A stretch of DNA of 64,000 nt. It comes from Breviolum minutum Mf 1.05b.01. Its lineage: Eukaryota > Sar > Dinophyceae > Suessiales > Symbiodiniaceae. The notes beneath the pieces are model-generated. The model was not told where the DNA came from, did no database searches, and saw nothing but the letters and a program-made list of their open reading frames with translations. This document shows positions 26,353-39,773 of this stretch, one piece after another. Position 1 is the stretch's first letter. Each line of letters begins with the position of its first letter. The stretch lies in contig DF239333.1 in the NCBI GenBank assembly GCA_000507305.1, positions 151,550-215,549 of the forward strand, in the 5' to 3' direction. Made by a program: the position numbers and the translations under genes.

Positions 26353-27682
26353 GTTGTCGTTGTGTCGAAGCGGTTACTTTTTGGGTTATATTTTTTTTCT
26401 GAAATTTAAAGGAGTTGATATACCCAACATGTCCATATTGGAAAGGAGATACAGTTTAAAAAAACATGATTTTTTGAGTATCTATAATAAGGTTCTAAGG
26501 TTGTAATCCCACTGCAACTAGAGAGTGAAATGCATGTAACTTAGCAAGTGGCAAGCCGCACCCCCCCCCCCATACCCCAGCCTCAATTACCAATCTAGCA
26601 AGCATTTGGCGAACCTGAAGAATCATCCAAATAGTGGTCATGTCATTGATTTCCCCTCATATGCACCACTATAGTAGACAACAAGCCATTTAGAGCTCTT
26701 TCCATCAATTAAAGTCTGAAACTTTCGAAATTAGTGGCAAGATTGGATTCAATGCGTGCCAAAATGAGGCATTTCCAAGTCGTTTTTGGATATCCTTAGA
26801 TTTTGAGCCAGCCTAAAGAGAAGCATTCCTCAAATCATGGCAAGGCACTTGAGTGGCAAGGTCTAGAGAAAGTGGAAGAGTTGGGAAGCTAAGTGGAATC
26901 CGCTGACGGGCACATGAGGTAGCAATTTTCGGGTATCCACCTTGAACCTTGGCAAATCGTTGGTGAAATGTTTTTGTTTGCATATGATCTATGATCCACT
27001 GTTCATCTCGATCATAATGAATAATGCAATTCCATTGCCCATAAATACCACCATGGTGTGTTTTTTGAACACTAGCTTTATCTACGAATCATATTGCAAA
27101 CAGAGCTGGAACAGTGTGGTAAGCAGAGAGGTTTACCAGGAAACACCCTGTAAAAAGGTGATATTATCTTGGATAGAAACAATGATGCCATGAGGAGTTG
27201 TTTGGATGGAATCGTATGAAAATCTAAATAAAAAGGTTTTTGGTAGGAATATGCCACCAGCCAACCATCCAGTAGCCTAGAAATAGATGGTCTATATGTC
27301 CTGCAAAAAGGTCACGTGCTATCCGGCCCGTCTTAACAAGAAAACTGAACGATCACTATCATGACCGGTAGTTATTCGGTGGTTAGAATAATATGTGTTC
27401 ATACAGGACCAAGTTGATGGATTTTGAGAGTATCCCAGGCTCATAATAGCCAAAAAGCTGCTGTGTTCATATTTAGCAACGGTCCCCCCCTAATGAGCAA
27501 TGCTTCTTCACATGCCGCTGAGAGATGCACGGGGGCACGGATTGGACATGTGAGCCAGATTCTGGACGTTTCATACCCAGATGTTCCATGATGTTCCGAA
27601 ACAATATTTACGGAAATCAATGTGCAAACATGCAAGCAAACAAACAAACCATGATGTTGTTTTTAGTTTGGCACTTCCCATA

Positions 27683-27742
27683 TATGGTATATTTACCTAC
27701 ATTTGGTTGATTTTTATGGTAAATGTAGCTAAATATACCATA
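27683..27742. mobile_element. Fold-back MITE, family with TATGGTATATTTACCT arms (copy 2)
   Basis: 22-bp arms (27,683-27,704 and 27,721-27,742) with one mismatch and a 16-bp loop, closely matching the copy at 5,831. Confidence 0.65.
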
Positions 27743-28108
27743 CATGGATCCTATATGGGCTTTGACATAAGCGGTTACATTCGGGGAATTCCAAGGTTTA
27801 ACATCTTTGAGTCTTTGAATGAAATGATCCATCAGAACAATAGTACCTCACCAACACATGGACATTGCAGCAACATCGTGACCTCACCCGACCTCACTAT
27901 AAATTGTTGGTTTAGTTGGGGAAATTCCTCAAGAATGTCCTGAATTCAGATTGGTGATTGTGATTTTATTCATTTTCCGAGTTAGTTATTGTTGATTATA
28001 TTGGTGACTATATCGGTGATTATATAGATATATATATATAATAATTCAGGTTAGTGATTATTATTCTGATTATATTCAATTTCCAAGTTTACCATGATTT
28101 ACCTGCAG

Positions 28109-28210
28109 ACCTTTGAAGCCTTCAGGATATGGCAGTCCGACATCCAACAGCGGAAGATCATCTCAGGGATCCTGAAGGCTGGGGGAAGAATTGGATTCCA
28201 TGAAACCGGG
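28109..28210 (+). CDS. Candidate exon abutting a MITE
   Basis: Acceptor TGATTTACCTGCAG, then TFEAFRIWQSDIQQRKIISG and ILKAGGRIGFHETG. The frame runs directly into an inverted-repeat element starting at 28,212. No family recognised. Confidence 0.47.
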
Positions 28211-28211
28211 T

Positions 28212-28308
28212 GTTTCCTCAAATGGTGGTACCCCCAAAACACCTCAAAATGATCATTTTACCAGAAAAACCCATGGGTTTGTTGGGGAAACCCACCATTT
28301 TTGGAAAC
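28212..28308. mobile_element. MITE with GTTTCCAAAAATGGTGG termini (copy 2, inverted)
   Basis: Left end GTTTCCTCAAATGGTGGTAC and right end CCACCATTTTTGGAAAC. The core AAAACACCTCAAAATGATCA is the complement of the 16.5 kb core. Confidence 0.62.
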
Positions 28309-30585
28309 CCCCATATGGGTAATGTTCAATATTGTAGGGATCAATATTTTGAATATTCAATATCCAACATATACAATAGGCGTGATTCAATTGGAGGGAT
28401 CAAACTTGATGCAAATGTATGGTAAGATTTGAGGTCGGTAAAAATCCCTGAAATTGGAGGTATATTTCCCAGCTGGTGGTGCTTTCAAATATGTTGTTAT
28501 TTTCATATTTATTTTGAGGAAATGTTCCAGTTTGACGAGCATAGTTTTTCAAATGGGTGATGATACCTCGGTGAAAAGTGCCTATGAAGCTGTACACATA
28601 GAGATGCCTGTTCGATCTTTTGTGAATCTTCCTGGTGCTGGCTAGCATGGGGTGGTATTCTCACGAGGTTACACCCACCTCACAATAAGTTTCATGAATG
28701 GAAGCCCGTTGAGCACACCTTTGAGTTTGTTCCAGGCATTATTGTCGCAAGTTATGTACCCTGCATACACCCCTTTGCCCGCCCAATTCTTTTACTTTTG
28801 GTGAGATGAGAATCCCAGACAGTTGATTCAATTTTTTGTTTCCTTCAGGGGATCTCAGCAACTCAAGCAGGGAACACCAAGATAGTGGAGGTTTGTTGTT
28901 TGTTTCTCACTTGATCCAACTTTTGTGTCAGCCACTTTTCAGGATAAGGATCTCGGGGCTAAAAGGTTGATGTCGATGCCAGCGCGGGGCCTGATGGTAC
29001 AGGGTTGAGTGGCACATAAATCAATGTACAAGTACTCATACTGTTGATGGTTCAGAAATCCGGCGTTCACCAGTTGAGGTTGGGTGAATTTCCCATTATT
29101 TACATGTTTTTTTACATCCCAGGTGGTTGTATAATGTATAAAATATCGAATTAAAACCTTTCTCCCATTATGATGGTCGAGTTGAAAATCATCCAAAAGG
29201 TATAACGAAAACGGTCGTTGAGAGGTAAACCCACTTGACTGAAAATTGTTCGAGGATCAAAGCCGCAAAAATTGGTGTGGTAAACTTGAGACTTGATCTA
29301 AAGTCTGGATGGAACACATAATTTAGAATCCTCAATCCAATGCTACATCTTCCTTGCTCAGCCTCCAAGAAACCTCACTAGATGTAAATCAATAAAGGAG
29401 TCCTGCCTTCAGATCTTTCCAGTTGCTGCAAAGACGTCCAGGTAGAGTGTAGATGCCTGGACAAAGAATGTGTATGAATTTCATGGCAACCTCTGAAGTG
29501 ACACCAAGATTACCAAGCCCTGAGATTGTGGCTTAGTAGGGGCATTCTCCCAAGATGACCTGACATTTCAGGTTAAGGAACTATAATGTTCTGCTTCTGA
29601 TCAATGTTTATACATCACCTGTTTCCATGCTCACGCTTTACCATTGTTCTGAAACTGCAAACATCAGAAGCATGTTTGTCTCACACGCCCAGTCTGTGAA
29701 ATTAGGTCAGTCTCTAGAGATCTAGGCTGCAGACAATCTGTCACCAAAGAACTGTCTGTAGGATGATTCATGTGAAGGATTGCCTCGTTTTTCTATTGGC
29801 AACGGGCAAAGCAAGAGCTTCGGACTTCCTTTGTTCGGCAGCAAATTCACCTTGGCTAGTGCTGATGTAGATGGTGGTAGTTGATATCAATTGAGCAATG
29901 AAAAAAAGCTGGCTCTTTAGTACGTATAGTTACTACCCAGTTCATCTCAGTTGTCTGGACAATAGAATAAACCATTCTAAGGATCCCTATTAAACAACCA
30001 GTATAATGGAAAGTCAGGCCGGTTTTTTTTGTGGCTCATTTGGTGAGATCATCATCTGGGTCCCTCGGAAAACTCCGCCCATTTCAGGATCGCTTCACAA
30101 ATACCATCAATCTCGCTTCAGGTGGCTGATTGGCTGGAAAGAAGCTGACATACAGACATGACATACGGGTGTGTCTCAACATTTGGGGCGCTTACCATCC
30201 AGCCATTTACCCTTGTATCATCTTGTATCTACAATAGTCCCTAAGATTGAAAATGTGAGACATTGTGACATAATTTGTGTTATCACTTTCTCTTCAACTG
30301 CCTTTTATGAGTGCATACATTCTTATATATGTATGTATATCATGCATATGAGTTGTGAATACAGTACGCATGTACACCCATATCTACATTTGTTGATATA
30401 TACTCTATGTACTGTGCATATATATATATATAGATCCACTGTACATATATTGGTCTTCTTGCGCCTTCTGCACCTCAAGAAGTTTCCGTGTCGTAATTAC
30501 CGAAACAGTACGTTCATGATATACAGTTGCACAACTCTCAATAGTAGCAGCTCGAACTTGAAAAAGGTGGCCCCCCTTGCAACAG

Positions 30586-30800
30586 GAGATTCTGAACTTG
30601 GAAAGGGTTTAGCTCCTAGATTTGAGGAGTATATAGGCTATTTCATTTTAGGTCGGTTCTTTACAAAAATCTATACCACCATCATCTACGCGAGATTGTT
30701 TGAGTCAGGATGGAAACTGTTGGAAACCTTTTTGGTCACCAATACTTTCACGTTTTTTTTTCATAACAACTGGGGCTACAAAGAAAACAACAAGTCAAAG
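30586..30800 (+). CDS. Candidate exon, longest of the host-like exons
   Basis: 215 bp from GCAACAG| to a good donor AAG|GTAGGA. The open frame gives DSELGKGLAPRFEEYIGYFI, FTKIYTTIIYARLFESGWKL and FFHNNWGYKENNKSK. Aromatic-rich, with a possible membrane-proximal part; no domain recognised. Confidence 0.47.
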
Positions 30801-31381
30801 GTAGGATGTTTTCTTTCTGCCTCGCTTCACAAAAGGAACTACTGTTGATTCAAAAAAAATGGCCAGGTAAAGGGCTCAAGTTCTTCTTGTCAACATGGTT
30901 TGAAATGTCCGTTTGATATGACAGACCATGACAAATTCTGCCAATGTCGTGTTAGAAGCTCGGAATGATGAGTGACAAATTGGTCAGCACCCTGCAGACT
31001 TCACATGCGCCCTCAAAATGATGATGAAGTGAAAGGAGTTTCTTTTCAAGTGGAAGGGTTCTGCATGTCCACTTTAATTTTGAGTGGTATAATGAGTGTG
31101 TATAAGGTTGATATAAGGTTGGGCCATAGAGTGGGTCCAAGGTTGATGTATTTGATGTGCTTGCCAGATAGTGATTCCCAAGAGGACCTCGTGTTTTAGG
31201 TGAAAGGAACCAAAGATAGTCAACACGTCGGTTCCAGGGATGTAGACACCAACAAAAAACACATGGAATGGTGAGGTGGGTTGTTTTTTTTGCCATACTT
31301 GGGTAAAGACCTCCTAGATAGCTGAAGGCGGACCAATGGAGTACTATAACTCATGAATTATGATCATCGCACACATGATTC

Positions 31382-31462
31382 ACCTTCTTAAGGAAATTGT
31401 GCTGTCATAAGACATTGCCTATAATGGATGACATCTATATGTCAATAACTCCTTAAGAAGGT
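31382..31462. repeat. Inverted repeat, perfect 13-bp arms
   Basis: ACCTTCTTAAGGA and TCCTTAAGAAGGT enclose 55 bp. It may be a small MITE; only one copy was noticed. Confidence 0.5.
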
Positions 31463-32929
31463 CTCATTCCCTTAATGGTGAGCTTCTCGGACGTTGGTGT
31501 GGTGGTGATGGTCATCACAGCTGTTTGGTATAGGCGCTATGACCTTCAGACCCACGGTGATCAATCACTGTTCGAGCAAGTTTGGGCCTCAACATGTGGT
31601 TGAGGTGGAAGCATTTGGACCGTCTATGTTGGAAGGAGGATGAGAAAGGATTGTGTTTTTTGGGAGAAATACATTTTATCCATCCAACAGTATGTTGTAG
31701 TCCTTGTTACCAATACTTCATATGCATTCTATCTAAGAAATAAGTGGCCATGATTCTTGGTGCAACTACTAGCTTACTAGCAGCATTCCTGGACACGTAA
31801 GAATATGGAACGAACATTCAGCCAAGCTAAGAGGAAAATTGACAAATTTATCAACCGTTTTTGCACATCAAGTTCAATAGTTATTGTCAGAAATAGAAGA
31901 GCGTTTTTCACCCCAAGGATCCTACAAGTACATGATGTGCTACTCGTATGATGTACAAATAGATTAATATTTCTGTATGCATATTATATACGGATACGTT
32001 TACATAATGAAGATTTATGTTTAGGGAACTGTTTGATGCATTTTTTATCCTGTAATATCAGTGAATAAATCAAAAATGAAGATGTCGGTAGAGTTAAAAA
32101 CGAGCCAGACATTTCCAAAAGTGAATATATGTAGAATTGGTGGGAAAATGGATTTCAGAATCCGACTGAAATCCTAAACTTTCACACCCAAGTCCGAAGG
32201 AAGTGTCATAAAATGGCAGCTTTTCCAAGCTCCAAGGGGGTCACTTTTGTTAGCTTTCATTGGTTATTTTCCATGTTTATCTCGGATGGAAATTGACTCA
32301 TAAGACTTAAACATGCAAAGTTGAAAGGTCACAAAAGTTGTTTTGTTTGCGGGTGAAGTCACTGATCGTTGAAATCCACCTGTTCAAGTGTATGGAATCA
32401 CCCTCCCCGAAAACCCCCTTGAAAGCATATCCCAAAAGGAGTTGCTGAGGTACATACGTTGTTGGATCGTTGTTGGTTTTTGTGGAGATTTGGGCATTCA
32501 TCATAAATTCAATTTCTGTGGTGTCCATTCTGTTTTGTTCTTGTAGCTATATATATCTGAGGATTCCATCCATTCAGTGTATTTTTCAAGTAGAATATCC
32601 ATCTTGTTTCCTAAGCAGACGCTGTTTGAACTCAACCAACTTCCGTTGACATCATGGTGAAGGTAATGGGAAAGGTAGGAGGGTTGTCAACTTGAGGTTG
32701 TCGTCGGTGGCCGAGTGGTGGCCACAATGGCAGCAGTTCATGTTTCAGGCCACGGCGTTGGGAGAAAAAATGGATGTATCTTATGAGTATCCGCCAGATC
32801 CTGACATGCTTCATGCATTCACTCAACATATCATGACAAACGCTGTAGATCAATAGGTACACGGTACACACGTCAGGATGCCCGTTGCGTGGTTCTCCCA
32901 TGATCTCATCTTTTTGTACCTCCTGCCAG

Positions 32930-33041
32930 GAAGAGTTGGAGTTGAAGACTGGCAAGAACGGAAGCACAAAGAGGTTTCCGACCCGTGGGTGGCAACTCCG
33001 AGTGTCAGCAGTTCTCCAGATGCCCTCGGTATCCCAAACAG
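32930..33041 (+). CDS. Candidate exon
   Basis: 112 bp between GTACCTCCTGCCAG and CAAACAG|GTGATC, GC-rich. Two + frames are open (EELELKTGKNGSTKRFPTRG or VGVEDWQERKHKEVSDPWVA). A 195-codon minus-strand frame also covers it, but the splice signals favour +. Confidence 0.48.
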
Positions 33042-33423
33042 GTGATCGCCACCTCAATTTAACAGCAATTCGGAGGGGTGACGGATCCGGTTTGAAGTTG
33101 ACAAAACAATACGTATAGTTGGGAGACGTTTTGAGATTTGTTGCTAAACAATGCTTCCAGATTGTTTGGGACTCAGGAGTTGCTTTTCTAAATAGCATTG
33201 GAGCACACACCAAGCGCAACCCCTAGTTTCATAGAATCCTTCCTATCTGATGACTCCGAAAAGAACCTTGGTGTGGTATTCAGAGAGGTCTGCTATTTGA
33301 AATCATACATATTTTTGGGGAGTTTATTGATGATTATTGTTGCATGTTTGGTGTGGTATATTATATATATACTCATAATAAGAAGAGGCATCGGATTCCC
33401 ATGATCATTTTGGGTACCTGCAG

Positions 33424-33500
33424 AGGATCCGGCCCTGCCAGATGCTATCAACCATCAAGAAGGTGGGGGACATCAAAAAGCCACGCCGCGCCCAGTGGAG
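33424..33500 (+). CDS. Candidate exon
   Basis: 77 bp between GGGTACCTGCAG and GTGGAG|GTGGTG, GC-rich. The likeliest frame gives DPALPDAINHQEGGGHQKAT. All three frames are open, so the product is uncertain. Confidence 0.42.
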
Positions 33501-34346
33501 GTGGTGAAATTTGTACCTTTTTTTTCGTCAGGTTAATGAAGCTAGGTGTTTGTTTAATGTTGCTTTTGTGAACCTGGTATTGGCAGATGATGATGATGAT
33601 GATGTACAGTAGAACTTTAGGCTATGGCTATGGTTCACTTCCTCGAAATGATGTTTTCATATCCCAGATGTTCTATCCAATCATCTCATGGTTAAATGGT
33701 TAAGTGTAGAACGGCTCCTTCAAGAAAGTTGATATGTGAGCCACGCAAAAGACCCTTGTTGCCCAGTTCATGTAGGGGACGAGAACCCCCACTACTTGCT
33801 TCTGTTTGTTAGATGTTTAGGCTAGGGATTTATTAGATTACCAATGTTGAGACTGAGATCTTGTACAAAACAGGATTTTCATGGATTGGGATTCAATTGT
33901 TGTTTGTTGGTGCCTCAGGTGCTTTAACTCTCCATACATCACAAGGTTTCATCGGAGTTGCTTTTTCGTGAAGTTGAGTCATCCCCCCAAAAGTGTCATC
34001 ACTTGCAGCTGTTTTTTTTCTTCACCCAAAGCATGGTGATTCCATAATTAACCTCACAAAATTGGTATTTGGAGATAAGAAAGACAAAAATCCCAACTCA
34101 AACTCAGCTACTTTTTCAGGAAACATAATATCACCACGTGAAGTCATGGAATCATTTAATTGAAGAATTTGAAGGACTCTCCTCCCACCAATTGTGGTGG
34201 AGTAGTATGAGTTTTGCCCAGAATGGTTCTCACATGTTCTGCCTTGAGGGAACATCCATTGACCAAAGTCCCAGTCCCTTAAGACCTTAGTTTCTTTTAA
34301 TTCGGTGATTCCTTACATATATATGTAAGCAATGTATGTCTTCAAG

Positions 34347-34466
34347 ATTGCTCGACTGGATCCGCCAAAACCATCGAAACATCTATCCGCTTTGGTGAGG
34401 CGAAATATCCTGCCATCACAGAGGAGGAAGAGGTCGGGGATGTGGGCTTTGCTATCAGTCATTCAG
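34347..34466 (+). CDS. Candidate exon
   Basis: 120 bp from TCTTCAAG| to CATTCAG|GTTCTC. The frame reads CSTGSAKTIETSIRFGEAKY and ITEEEEVGDVGFAISHS, acidic. No family is secure. Confidence 0.42.
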
Positions 34467-35322
34467 GTTCTCAGCATGATCTTACCGGGTGGGTGGGTTT
34501 AGTACAGCTACTAAATTCCCAAAGTGATGTTATTCTATGTAATAGTTGGCTAGTTATTGGCTAGTAACCCCCAGTTATTGACCCCTTACTAATTGGCATG
34601 ATCCTCCAAGTAGCCTGCTTGACCTTTGAAAAAAGGTGAGCTGCTGTCGCAAGTCCCATGTACCATGTACAAACTCACCAGCAGTAGCTGAAATTCTTCG
34701 TACTAACGATTGGTTTTTTGGAGACGACCACTTTTTGTTGGAAGGCAATTTGCTCTGTTCTCTCACCGGGTTCTAGAGAGATAATTCCTTTCAGGTTCTT
34801 CCAAAGTAGCCCAGCTTTAATTCACCACACGGATGTCACCCCTTGGTGTCATTCATAGATCCTTCCATTCCTTTCATTCACCACGAGATCCCATCGGATT
34901 CGGACAAGCCTTGGGACAGGCGGTATCAATTCCATTGCAATGTTTGTGCCTAGCAGTTTTCGATGCTGTGCTGGTACATATGCTCAAGGTCTGGTTGGGA
35001 TGGGGATTTAGGGTTGATTGGTTGATGGCGACAATTGTGAGCCACATGTTTCTCAAGATTTGACACCCTTATCTTCCAAATACTCTGGGTTGGGTTTTAG
35101 GTGTTTTAGGGATGCGATAGAAGTCCAAAGACCTCCTCACCAAGTACTAGGAAATTTGGTCAATACGGGCCTGCAGGACAAGTCCAATCTTCAACGGATA
35201 GTGTGATGCCATAAGAATGCAGCTGAGAAAGTACTTTGTATGCCCGCAATGGTTTGACTGGGCTATAAAAAAGTGTTTCTAAGCTTTCTGTCTATGCATG
35301 ATCATCATTGTCGTTTCAATTA

Positions 35323-35442
35323 GAATCATGGGACACTGGTGAAATCATCCACATAAATGTTCACACTGCATTTCGATCCAAGCATGTTCAGGTGTTGTCC
35401 CCAGATGGTCATTGGCAAGAGATCAAAGCATCGATTTGTGAG
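35323..35442 (+). CDS. Candidate exon
   Basis: 120 bp after CGTTTCAATTAG, up to GAG|GTGCCT. The frame reads SWDTGEIIHINVHTAFRSKH and VLSPDGHWQEIKASICE, a beta-rich pattern. No family recognised. Confidence 0.43.
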
Positions 35443-37700
35443 GTGCCTTCAGCCGCAGGCCACAGGCGTTTATTACAAAAATATGAGGACTTCATCTGAG
35501 TTCATCACAATTAGTAAGGGAATGCTTCACAAGGAGGGACCATCATTTAGAATTGGGATGGTTTGGGAAATATCACAAATTGCCTAGAGGTTATATCTTT
35601 TTTGGGGGGGATCATAGCCTACTGCATGCCATTACTATTTATTTTTTCGGGTGGAAGATGCATCGTGTGGTCTCAATGGGTCATTTGGCATCCGGATGCG
35701 GACCTAAGAAGTAAGATACACCTCAGAGTTGGAAGTCTATCTTTTTTGGAATCGGTGTTGTAGGTTGTTTTATTTTTTCTGACGGATGTGTATGGCAAGA
35801 TGGGTAAGACATGGTAAGGACCTTCTGAAATTAACAACTTGTTTTTTTGCACCTGAAACTTGGGGACGTTGAAGCTTATATCTAGCTTCTTCTCCTGGCC
35901 CCGATTCTTGGTAGGTGACATATATATTGGTTAAACGTTTCAGGGAGTGTAGTACTTGGGACATTGGTGTCATTATCTTCTCCGTGGCCCAGGCCACTTT
36001 CAGGCGAAAGAATCGCCTGACCTTCAGAATACTGGAAACTTATGGTGTCTTGGATCAAGATGGAACGAGTCTCGGCCAGTGGCTAAACCTTGGAACTTTT
36101 TGCAGGATGATTATTTTGGTTGTAGGACTTAAGTTTCAGAAATTATTCCAAGATCGGCTGCCAATTGGCCTGTGTACAGCATATCCCCAGGTTCTGAAGG
36201 AAATCTTCACTTACAGCGCGGTGTATTTCCTACTCAGCATGAAGGCGTTCATTGTCATGTCAGTTCACCACGCTGGCATATCTTGACTAGCATTATCCTG
36301 ATATTCCCAAATATCCCCATCAAAACTACCCCCCCACAACAACTAGCCAAAATTCAAAAGGTTTAATTATTATAAGTGGAGGATGGCACCATAACTACAA
36401 GCACTTCCCTAAAATTCAGGCTATTCATCAAATTTGCCGATCCTTGTTGCAAGGCTTGATACCCCTGCCTTTTAGGGACCCGCTTTTTGAGGGTTTAAAG
36501 GTCACCTTCACGACCGAAAAAACGGATGGAAACGCCACGAGGTGAGGCTGATGTGATGTGCTTGCAGGAAGCATCTGCACCTCATTTGCAAATGAGAAAA
36601 CAACATAGTAAAAATGCTGTCAAAACTCACCAGAAGAGACAAGATGTTGGAGAAACGTAGATTTCGCGATTGATGCATGTTATGAAGTATACTGACAAGT
36701 GTGGTTAACGAAATTGATGTTCACCCTTACTTATTTGTGGGATGTAGTCTTTGCGGTGGGGATTAGGCAAAGGACCAGGATTTGGCAATCCACATTTGGG
36801 TGTTATCAGAGGCAATGAATTGTATAGATCACTTGGGATTCGGGCGATAAGGATACATCCGTATCAGATAAGAAACAAGGAAGCAATATGAAGCAATCAC
36901 AACTAGATGAGGAGCATCGTATCCCAGTGTACCGATCCTCCATTGCTTTGCTATAGCCGTGTGCGTTGATTTTGGCCCTTTCTTTTGAAAAGACATCTAC
37001 ATTGTTTGGTAGGAAATTAAGACGCAGATCCACTACACAAATGAGACAACTATTATTCATTCTATTTGCATCGACCACCTCTTGGATCCGCTGGGATTAC
37101 TTGGTTGTATATGTGTAATGTAATTTGCTTGAGTTTCTTCCATCAACTTTCATTTAGATACTAGATTCTGAGCCATCTCCCCACTTGAAAGTCATCAACA
37201 ATAGTTGGGCAACATGTCCAATGGGCAAAACATCTAGAATCTACAAATATTCAGTATATTCAGTGGTCTCTTGCAATCGAATCTTGCACAGAAGATGGTC
37301 GAACCACCCTTCACAGGTTGTCTTCGTACATTGCTTACTATCATGCGTAGATATTTCATAGTATAATTAGGTTACGGCCGTGATTGCGACCCTGAGCGAT
37401 ATTAACATGGCATTTTGTTGAAGATGCACGAAATGCTGCGAGGGTGTTGAATTCCATGTATGGTTTGTTGGTTCATATGTTGATTTCGTCCCATTTTTTC
37501 CATGGGTTCGTGTCTTCAAAAAAGAATACACAATGGAATTTGTGCGTATTAAAAGCCTCCGCCGAAAAAAAGACGTTTTTTTTTCTATCTTGTAGCATTG
37601 TTTGCTTTTTGGGCCAATTTGCCCAGTGCTTCAAGCAACTTCGGCCGCACGTTCATTCTGAACAAAAACGACCAAACATATTCCTCCAAACGATGGTTGT

Positions 37701-37839
37701 CACCATGTGTGCAATTACAACACAAGCACAGTTGCGTAGCATCCACCATGTGTGCAATGACAAGACAAGCACAGTTGCGTAGCATCCACCATGTGTGCAA
37801 TGACAAGACAAGCACAGTTGCGTAGCATCCACCATGTGT
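37701..37839. repeat. 43-bp tandem repeat, 3.2 copies
   Basis: Units at 37,701, 37,744 and 37,787 start CACCATGTGTGCAAT and end GCGTAGCATC. Units 2 and 3 are identical; unit 1 differs at two positions. Confidence 0.85.
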
Positions 37840-37861
37840 TCAAGTTCAAAGAATGTCATCA

Positions 37862-37894
37862 TCCCCACCCCACCCCACCCCACCCCACCCCACC
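37862..37894. repeat. (CCCCA)n pentanucleotide repeat
   Basis: About six and a half units, 23 bp after the 43-bp tandem array. It resembles a telomere-like C-rich strand but is not the dinoflagellate/plant CCCTAAA type. Confidence 0.75.
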
Positions 37895-38538
37895 CGCAGA
37901 AATTGCAGTTTGGCCATGGGGTCGTTAACCCGGCCGTAAGCTATAAGCTATAATTAGCCAGCCATCAGGGAGGGCATCACCATCCCTTGCTATGCACAAT
38001 TAGCACATGGTAAATCTCATTGTGCTTATCAAACCTTTTCATTTCCAGAGGGGAGGTCTCTTTTGGAGCAGTTTTTTGGGGTATGCGGTATGCATGGGTT
38101 TTTTGGATTTTCAGATACCTTACAAGGAGTGCTGCAGTATACAACGTTCCGGTAGAGTAGCATGTTGATGGAACATGTTCTATCAAAGATGTATATATAG
38201 ATTTTCCATTGCCATGGTAGTCCGGAGGGTATGGTTGACTCAACCTGTTATATCATTTGGATATTTCTCTGAATGTCCGTCATATGAGGTCAAACTCAAA
38301 CAGGTTGAGCAAACAAATTCCTTATGATTCTATTCTTGGACATGGTCTGCTTGTCACCTCCAAATCGACTCACAAATTTGTTGAACTTGTTAGTTGCTGA
38401 TGCTGATGGATGTTAACAAGTATTTGTAGGCAACTACTTAAAATATTTCAAGCTTTGCAGAGTCAGTCGGGTAACCAGGGGTTCTCAGGTAGACTGTATT
38501 TCAGAGAAACTACACACCTACTAAACAATTCATTTTAG

Positions 38539-38653
38539 TATACCCCGCCCCGAAAACTTACATGACAATGTAAAAAATAACCATTTGAATCCATTTCAAA
38601 GATGCATCTCCTATTAAACCATTGTGATTTTCCATTGTGATGTTTTGTTTTCC
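38539..38653. mobile_element. MITE, relative of the 10.1 kb copy
   Basis: Starts TATACCCCGCCCCGAAAACT, with ACATGACAATG inside the left end and CATTGTGATGT toward the right end as an imperfect inverted pair. The core matches 10,108-10,184. Confidence 0.5.
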
Positions 38654-38714
38654 GAAGAGTAGATATATAAATTTCCGGGATGCAGTGGGTGGATTTTTGT
38701 TGTTTTTGTGTCAG

Positions 38715-38815
38715 GCAGCCTTCATTTTCAGCCTCCGTAGCAGCTCCTTGGCGCGAACGCATCACGTGATTGCACCAAGTAAGGCGGAGCGAGTGGCGAA
38801 ACGCGCACTTCGTTG
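38715..38815 (+). CDS. Candidate exon with textbook splice sites
   Basis: Acceptor TTGTTTTTGTGTCAG and donor TCGTTG|GTGAGT. The GC-rich frame reads AAFIFSLRSSSLARTHHVIA and PSKAERVAKRALR. This is the best-bounded host-like exon in the window. No family recognised. Confidence 0.55.
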
Positions 38816-39211
38816 GTGAGTGAAGTGACTATGGAAAGTGAAGTCCGGTGAGGAAAAAAAACACAAGATGGTAAATTTATGTAGGGAAATTTTGTTCATG
38901 TATTTCAGTGGGGTGGATGACAGGAGTCAAATTTTCTGATTTGATCAGATGATATTTTATGTGGAATACAGTTGTTGTAAATTGTTTGAATATTTTCTTA
39001 CATACTGACATTATCCAGAGTTGTTTTTGTTTTCTCGTATCAGAACTACTACCCAAGGGTGGGTAAATGTGTGATTTTGGGGCATGTGTTTTTTTAAAAT
39101 GAATTCATATAAGATCCGTGCAAACCTATACACCCTGGAAGGTTAAGCCATGAAAAAGTGAGATCAGTGAGGGTCAAATGATTCCGACAAGATGTAATGG
39201 GAGTCTAGCTA

Positions 39212-39305
39212 TACCCTCCTGGGAACTAACATATTCCCTGAAAAGCCAATTTTGAAGATGATTTTCCTTTTCCCAAGGTGGGATATGTTAGTTCCCTAGC
39301 GGGTA
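39212..39305. mobile_element. MITE with TACCCTCC...GGGTA termini (copy 2)
   Basis: 94 bp, same core as 19,906-20,003 and inverted ends containing GGGAACTAACATAT / ATATGTTAGTTCCC. Confidence 0.65.
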
Positions 39306-39372
39306 ACCATCCTGATTTTTTTGGGGGGGATCAGGGATTTCCAGGATTCAAAGATTTTTTTTCCCTGTGCAG

Positions 39373-39502
39373 ATCGATGAGCAGCGAGATCAAAATTCGG
39401 CCATTTTGTTACGCTTGGGAGCCCAGCACCAAAAACCGTTGGCTTGAAGCAGTTCGGATTGTTTCACTGATGATCATAGAACCCTTGGCTGATGCGTATT
39501 GA
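39373..39502 (+). CDS. Candidate exon ending in a stop
   Basis: Acceptor TTTTTCCCTGTGCAG, then SMSSEIKIRPFCYAWEPSTK and NRWLEAVRIVSLMIIEPLAD before TGA. No family recognised. Confidence 0.42.
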
Positions 39503-39713
39503 TATGGAAACAGCCAGAGTATGACAAATATGCATGAACCGTCAGAAACAACACTTGGGTTGCTTAGGGTGTAATCAACTGCCTCGAACCCAACCAACAA
39601 CAAGCGTTTTTTGAATGGATGTTGTGTGTGCGAATCAGAATATGGTGTCCTTTGCGTTCTGAGTAGATGCCATGGTACCATGATACTTAACTCCATTGAT
39701 TCCTGAAGTTCAG

Positions 39714-39773
39714 GAAAAGACGCCTTTCCTAAGGGATCCGAGGAGGAGGGAGAAACATTCCGTCGGTCCGAAG
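39714..39773 (+). CDS. Candidate short exon
   Basis: 60 bp between AAGTTCAG and CCGAAG|GTAGCA, GC-rich. In phase it reads EKTPFLRDPRRREKHSVGPK. The next candidate exon (to 40,042) ends with the same GGTCCGAAG|GTA context. Confidence 0.4.

Noticed and set aside
30171..30585. The first part of a 225-codon + ORF
   Set aside because: It runs through TA/TG microsatellite sequence; only 30,586-30,800 is bounded by splice-like sites.
32632..33219. Minus-strand ORF of 195 codons
   Set aside because: No domain seen, and the + strand has an exon with clear acceptor and donor inside it. Open frames of this size are not rare here.
37701..37839. CRISPR-like array
   Set aside because: Direct tandem repeat with no spacers, in a eukaryotic context.
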